From an uncultured Kineosporia sp. (GTDB lineage Bacteria > Actinomycetota > Actinomycetes > Actinomycetales > Kineosporiaceae), in assembly GCA_937859855.1 (NCBI GenBank), contig CALMAR010000271.1:1-9721 (forward strand): a stretch of DNA of 9,721 bases, written 5' to 3'. How positions within the stretch are numbered: the first letter of the stretch is position 1; each line of letters opens with the position of its first letter. The notes beneath the pieces are model-generated. The model was not told the DNA's origin, did no database searches, and saw only the letters and a list, made by a program, of their open reading frames with translations. Below, in pieces: positions 6,716 through 9,721 of the stretch. The position numbers and the translations under genes were made by a program.

Positions 6716-8467
6716 TCAGCGCGGTAAATGCTGCCGTGGGTGCTGCGAAGGGCGCCCACCGGCCGGTCCTGCGGCCTGGTCGTCGTCCGGTCTCCTCTGA
6801 TCATCCGCGGTCTTCCGGTAAAAAGGTGCGGGGTCAGGCGGCAGCGGCGTGTTCCCGGCGATGAGGTCGGCTGCCTTCTCCGCCAGCATCATCACCGGGG
6901 CGTAGATGTTGCCGTTGGTGACGTAGGGCATGGCCGAGGCATCAGCTACCCGCAGGCCGCTCACGCCATGCACGCCCATCGTCAGCGGGTCGAGGACGGA
7001 CATCGGATCGACTCCCATCCGGGCCGTGCAGGAGGGGTGATAGGCGGTCTCGGCGTCCGAGGCCACCCACCCCAGGATGTCTTCGTCGCTGCGCACGGCT
7101 GGCCCGGGCGATATCTCGCCGCCGTCGAAGGCGGCCAGGGCCGGCTGGCTGAGCAGGTGCCGGGTCACCCGGATCGCCTCCACCCACTCCTGGCGGTCCT
7201 GGGCGGTGGAGAGATAGTTGAACCGCAGCTGCGGGTGCTGCCGGGGGTCGGGCGACGCGATCTTCACTGAGCCCCGGGCGTCGGAGTACATCGGCCCGAC
7301 GTGCACCTGATAGCCGTGGCCGCGGATCGGCCGGGACCCGTCGTAGCGCACCGCCAGCGGAAGGAAGTGGAACATCAGGTTGGGGTAAGCGACGTCGTCG
7401 TTGCTGCGAGCGAAACCTCCGGCCTCGAAGTGGTTGGTGGCCGCGGGGCCGGAACGGCTGACCAGCCAGCGCATTCCGATCCCGGGGCGATTCACCAACT
7501 TCAGCGCGGGAGCCAGCGAGACTGGCTGAGTACTGGTGTGCTGCACGTACACCTCCAGATGATCCTGGAGATTCTGGCCCACTCCCGGCAGCGCCGCGGT
7601 CACGTCGATCCCCAGCGGCCGGAGCAGATCCGGATCGCCGATACCCGAAAGCTGAAGCAGCTGAGGGGTATTGATGGCACCTCCGGCCAGCACCACCTCG
7701 TCGGCCCGGACTGTGCGGGGCCGGGGGCGCCGCTCCCAGGGGTGGCTGTACTCCACCCCGATCGCCCGGCCGTGGCCGATCAGGACCCGGTGCACCAGGG
7801 ACAGGGTGCGCACGGTCAGGTTCGGCCGGTGCATGACCGGGCGCAGGTAGGCGTCGGCCGCGCTCCAGCGTCGGCCCTGCTTGATCGTTCGATCGAAGCG
7901 GTTGAAACCTTCCTGCTGAAAACCATTGACGTCGCTGGTGATCGGATAACCGGCCTGCGCGGCTGCTGCGAGAAAGGCTGTGAACAGAGGGTTCTGGGCC
8001 GGCCCGCGTTCCAGCACGAGCGGCCCAGACCCGCCTCGCCAGGCGTCGCCTCCTTCGCCGCAGCTCTCCATCCGCTTGAAGTAAGGCAGGCAGTGCGCGT
8101 AGTCCCAGGTCTGCATGCCCGGATCGGCGGCCCAGCGCTCCAGATCCAGTGGGTTGCCGCGCTGGAAGATCATCCCGTTGATGCTGGACGAGCCGCCGAG
8201 CAGGCGACCCCGGCCGTGGGAGATCCGGCGGCCATTCAGATAGGGCTCGGGCTCGGACCGATAGCGCCAGTCGTAGAGCGGGTTGCCGATCACCATGGTG
8301 AGCGCGGCCGGCATGTGAATCAGAAGATCCCAGGGGTAGTTCGAACGGCCCGCCTCGAGCACCAGAACCGAGGTGCCGGCATCTTCCGACAACCGGTTGG
8401 CCAGCACGCATCCGGCCGAGCCGCCGCCCACGATCACGTAGTCGAAGCGTTCTGCGTCGCTCTGCAT
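6716..8467 (-). CDS. betA: Choline dehydrogenase (GMC oxidoreductase)
   Basis: The enzyme is an FAD-dependent GMC oxidoreductase expected to oxidise choline to betaine aldehyde, usually associated with the membrane and passing electrons to the respiratory chain. Seen here: the dinucleotide-binding motif VGGGSAG (residues 13-19) with the later VLVLEAG; GMC signature GRLLGGSSSINGM; second signature GGAINTPQLLQLSGIG; the catalytic His477 in AYHPSC; and the closing NGNIYAPVMMLAEKAADLI. The early PAALTMVIGNPLYDW segment and the gene context support choline dehydrogenase over other GMC enzymes. The ATG at 8467 is chosen because GGAG (- strand 8476-8473) lies five bases upstream and the FAD motif then begins where BetA proteins normally have it. 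ATG at 8506 would add 13 residues and has a poorer ribosome site. A Pro/Arg/Asp/Gln-rich tail of about 35 residues follows the conserved end. Substrate is inferred from family and neighbours. Confidence 0.92.
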   Translation of the reverse strand: MQSDAERFDYVIVGGGSAGCVLANRLSEDAGTSVLVLEAGRSNYPWDLLIHMPAALTMVIGNPLYDWRYRSEPEPYLNGRRISHGRGRLLGGSSSINGMIFQRGNPLDLERWAADPGMQTWDYAHCLPYFKRMESCGEGGDAWRGGSGPLVLERGPAQNPLFTAFLAAAAQAGYPITSDVNGFQQEGFNRFDRTIKQGRRWSAADAYLRPVMHRPNLTVRTLSLVHRVLIGHGRAIGVEYSHPWERRPRPRTVRADEVVLAGGAINTPQLLQLSGIGDPDLLRPLGIDVTAALPGVGQNLQDHLEVYVQHTSTQPVSLAPALKLVNRPGIGMRWLVSRSGPAATNHFEAGGFARSNDDVAYPNLMFHFLPLAVRYDGSRPIRGHGYQVHVGPMYSDARGSVKIASPDPRQHPQLRFNYLSTAQDRQEWVEAIRVTRHLLSQPALAAFDGGEISPGPAVRSDEDILGWVASDAETAYHPSCTARMGVDPMSVLDPLTMGVHGVSGLRVADASAMPYVTNGNIYAPVMMLAEKAADLIAGNTPLPPDPAPFYRKTADDQRRPDDDQAAGPAGGRPSQHPRQHLPR

Positions 8468-8472
8468 CCTCA

Positions 8473-8476
8473 CTCC
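8473..8476 (-). promoter_or_regulatory. Shine-Dalgarno that favours the downstream betA start
   Basis: The - strand reads GGAG five bases before the ATG at 8467. The ATG at 8506 lacks a comparable site. This decides the preferred betA start. Confidence 0.5.
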
Positions 8477-8492
8477 GCTGTCGTCCGTTTGT

Positions 8493-8505
8493 TGCGTAAT
8501 GCGCA
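8493..8505. promoter_or_regulatory. Inverted repeat at the 5' end of betA (candidate operator)
   Basis: TGCG and CGCA flank a 5-base centre (TAATG). The repeat overlaps the alternative upstream ATG of betA. If the preferred start at 8467 is right, it lies in the untranslated leader, where a repressor could bind. The arms are short and the evidence is weak. Confidence 0.25.
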
Positions 8506-8528
8506 TCCTGTCTCATCAGTGGCGGCAG

Positions 8529-8550
8529 CTCTAGTCTCAGCTCACTACAG
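8529..8550. promoter_or_regulatory. 22-bp inverted repeat in the betA/betB divergent promoter region (candidate operator)
   Basis: CTCTAGT (8529-8535) and ACTACAG (8544-8550) are inverted arms matching at six of seven positions around an 8-base spacer. The site lies in the short gap between divergent betA and betB, 28 bases before the betB ATG. The dyad suits a dimeric repressor; the choline-responsive BetI (TetR family) is the known regulator of such genes elsewhere, but no regulator gene is in this window. No clear -35/-10 pair is visible. GTCTCA also occurs twice (8510-8515 and 8534-8539). Confidence 0.4.
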
Positions 8551-8565
8551 TCGAGGCGTCACATC

Positions 8566-8570
8566 AGGAG
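8566..8570 (+). promoter_or_regulatory. Shine-Dalgarno for betB
   Basis: AGGAG lies eight bases before the ATG at 8579, an acceptable spacing that supports this start. Confidence 0.6.
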
Positions 8571-8578
8571 AGTGAGCG

Positions 8579-9721
8579 ATGCCGGATCTGTTCATCGACG
8601 GGCAGTGGATGGACGCCGCTGAGGGTGGCAGGCGCGATGTGATCAACCCCGCCGACGGCTCGTCCGTGCGCTGGGTGGACGACGGCAGCGAGGCCGACGT
8701 GTCGGCCGCAGCCGCCGCCGCCCGCCGGGCCTTCGAGGGGCCCTGGCGGGTCAGCAGCGCCGCCGAGCGAGCGTCACTGCTGCTCAGAGTGGCTGAGCTG
8801 TTGCAGCGCGACAAGGCCGAGATCGCCCGCACCGAGACTCTGGACACCGGCAAGACGCTGGCCGAGAGCGAGGCCGACGTCGATGACGTCTGCTCGGTGT
8901 TCCGCTACTACTCAGGTCTGGCGGTCACCGATCCGGGCCGGCTGGTGGATCCCGGTGATCCGGCCGTGCTCAGCCGGATCGCTTACGAGCCGGTCGGCGT
9001 CTGCGCGCTGATCGCGCCGTGGAACTATCCGCTGCTGCAGATGTCCTGGAAGGTCGCCCCCGCGCTGGCCGCCGGAAACACGATGGTGCTCAAGCCCAGC
9101 GAGGTGACTCCGCTGAGCACGATCATGATGGTCGAGCGGCTGGCCGGGGCCGGAGTGCCGGACGGAGTGGTGAACCTGGTGCTGGGCCCTGGTTCACCGG
9201 TCGGTGCGGCCCTGGCCGAGCACGAGGACGTCGACCTGGTCTCATTCACCGGCGGCCTGGTCACCGGCCAGTCGATCATGCGGGCGGCGGCCAGAACGGT
9301 GAAGCGGGTGGCCCTGGAGCTGGGCGGAAAGAATCCGGACATCATCTTCGCCGACGCTGATCTGGACGCCGCGCTGGACGCCGCATTGACTGGTGTGTAT
9401 CTGCACGCCGGTCAGGTCTGTTCCTCCGGTACGCGGTTGCTGGTCCAGGACTCGATCCACGACGACTTCGTGACGCAGTTCGCGCGCCGGGCTGAGCGGA
9501 TCCGGCTGGGCAATGGGCTGGATCCAGGCAGTCAGAGCGGGCCTCTGGTCTCCGATCAGCACCTGGCCAAGGTGGAAGGCTATGTGGCGCTGGGGGTTGC
9601 GGAGGGGGCCCGGCTGGTGTCCGGGGGCGCCCGGGGCCCCCGGCCGGGCCGGGGCGACGGGGACGTCGTACAGCCGCCCCGGTTCGCCGCCGGCCATCGG
9701 GAGCTGCGGCTCGGGCAGGAG
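8579..9721 (+). CDS. betB: Betaine aldehyde dehydrogenase, truncated by the window edge
   Basis: An open frame of 381 codons runs from the ATG at 8579 to the window end. The product is an NAD(P)-dependent aldehyde dehydrogenase that would oxidise betaine aldehyde to glycine betaine. Family landmarks are the oxyanion-hole Asn149 in IAPWNYP, the cofactor-binding GNTMVLKPSE, general base Glu247 in LELGGKNP, and catalytic Cys281 in GQVCSSG. The 34-residue Glu-Cys spacing equals that of E. coli BetB. The usual FTGS turn reads FTGG here. The visible end (residues about 345-381) passes through a very GC-rich, Arg/Gly/Pro-rich stretch but still aligns in frame with the family up to the expected Gln-Glu before the missing FGP region. 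The last quarter or so, about 110 residues, lies beyond the window. Divergent orientation to betA and shared flanking operator candidates support a betaine role. Confidence 0.93.
   Translation, partial: MPDLFIDGQWMDAAEGGRRDVINPADGSSVRWVDDGSEADVSAAAAAARRAFEGPWRVSSAAERASLLLRVAELLQRDKAEIARTETLDTGKTLAESEADVDDVCSVFRYYSGLAVTDPGRLVDPGDPAVLSRIAYEPVGVCALIAPWNYPLLQMSWKVAPALAAGNTMVLKPSEVTPLSTIMMVERLAGAGVPDGVVNLVLGPGSPVGAALAEHEDVDLVSFTGGLVTGQSIMRAAARTVKRVALELGGKNPDIIFADADLDAALDAALTGVYLHAGQVCSSGTRLLVQDSIHDDFVTQFARRAERIRLGNGLDPGSQSGPLVSDQHLAKVEGYVALGVAEGARLVSGGARGPRPGRGDGDVVQPPRFAAGHRELRLGQE

Noticed and set aside
6942..8516. A 524-residue - strand reading frame across betA.
   Set aside because: It is a low-complexity Arg/Ala/Gly/Pro shadow of betA, whose own frame carries all the GMC motifs.
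7301..8575. A 424-residue + strand reading frame opposite betA.
   Set aside because: No recognisable domains, His/Val/Gly/Arg-rich composition typical of antisense shadows in GC-rich genes, and no ribosome site of note.
9242..9697. A 151-residue - strand reading frame opposite betB.
   Set aside because: The + strand here encodes the catalytic part of the aldehyde dehydrogenase; the antisense frame shows no family features.
9601..9721. A possible frameshift near the visible end of betB, where the protein becomes Gly/Arg/Pro-rich.
   Set aside because: The frame stays open and the following residues can still be aligned with the family up to the expected Gln-Glu. The other two forward frames look less like an aldehyde dehydrogenase.

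Overview
The window reads as chromosome of a high-GC actinobacterium. Codon third positions are strongly G/C, GTG and TTG starts are common, junctions are tight, and the protein families (NO66-like cupin oxygenase, sucraseferredoxin-like protein, fused two-domain betaine-type permease) are familiar in Actinobacteria. I did not try to assign a genus. I see no tRNA, rRNA, CRISPR array, insertion sequence or phage gene.

Left part (1-2244, + strand): an uncertain 3' end of an upstream gene carrying three copies of a 12-bp repeat is followed by two tightly coupled genes. The first encodes a JmjC/cupin Fe(II)/2-oxoglutarate oxygenase of the ribosomal-oxygenase type. The second encodes a sucraseferredoxin-like (Apd1/Suc_Fer) thioredoxin-fold Fe-S protein. 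Their stop and start overlap at GTGA, so they are probably one operon. A 241-bp convergent gap (2245-2485) holds two GC-rich hairpins that could end transcription from both sides.

Central and right part (2486-9721): a choline/betaine locus. On the - strand, in transcription order, are betA (choline dehydrogenase), a betaine-type ABC ATPase, one polypeptide containing two permease domains, and a substrate-binding lipoprotein. betB (betaine aldehyde dehydrogenase) is divergent from betA and runs off the right edge. The transporter would import choline or a related quaternary amine, BetA would oxidise choline to betaine aldehyde, and BetB would make glycine betaine for osmoprotection or further catabolism. 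Substrate preference cannot be settled from the sequence alone.

Regulation: no regulator gene lies in the window. Inverted repeats that could be operators lie in the betA/betB divergent gap, in the 137-bp gap between betA and the ATPase gene, and in the 71-bp gap between permease and lipoprotein. The window looks like ordinary core or accessory metabolism. I found no convincing new system. The most unusual points are the oxygenase/Fe-S protein pair and the internally duplicated permease with two extracytoplasmic inserts.
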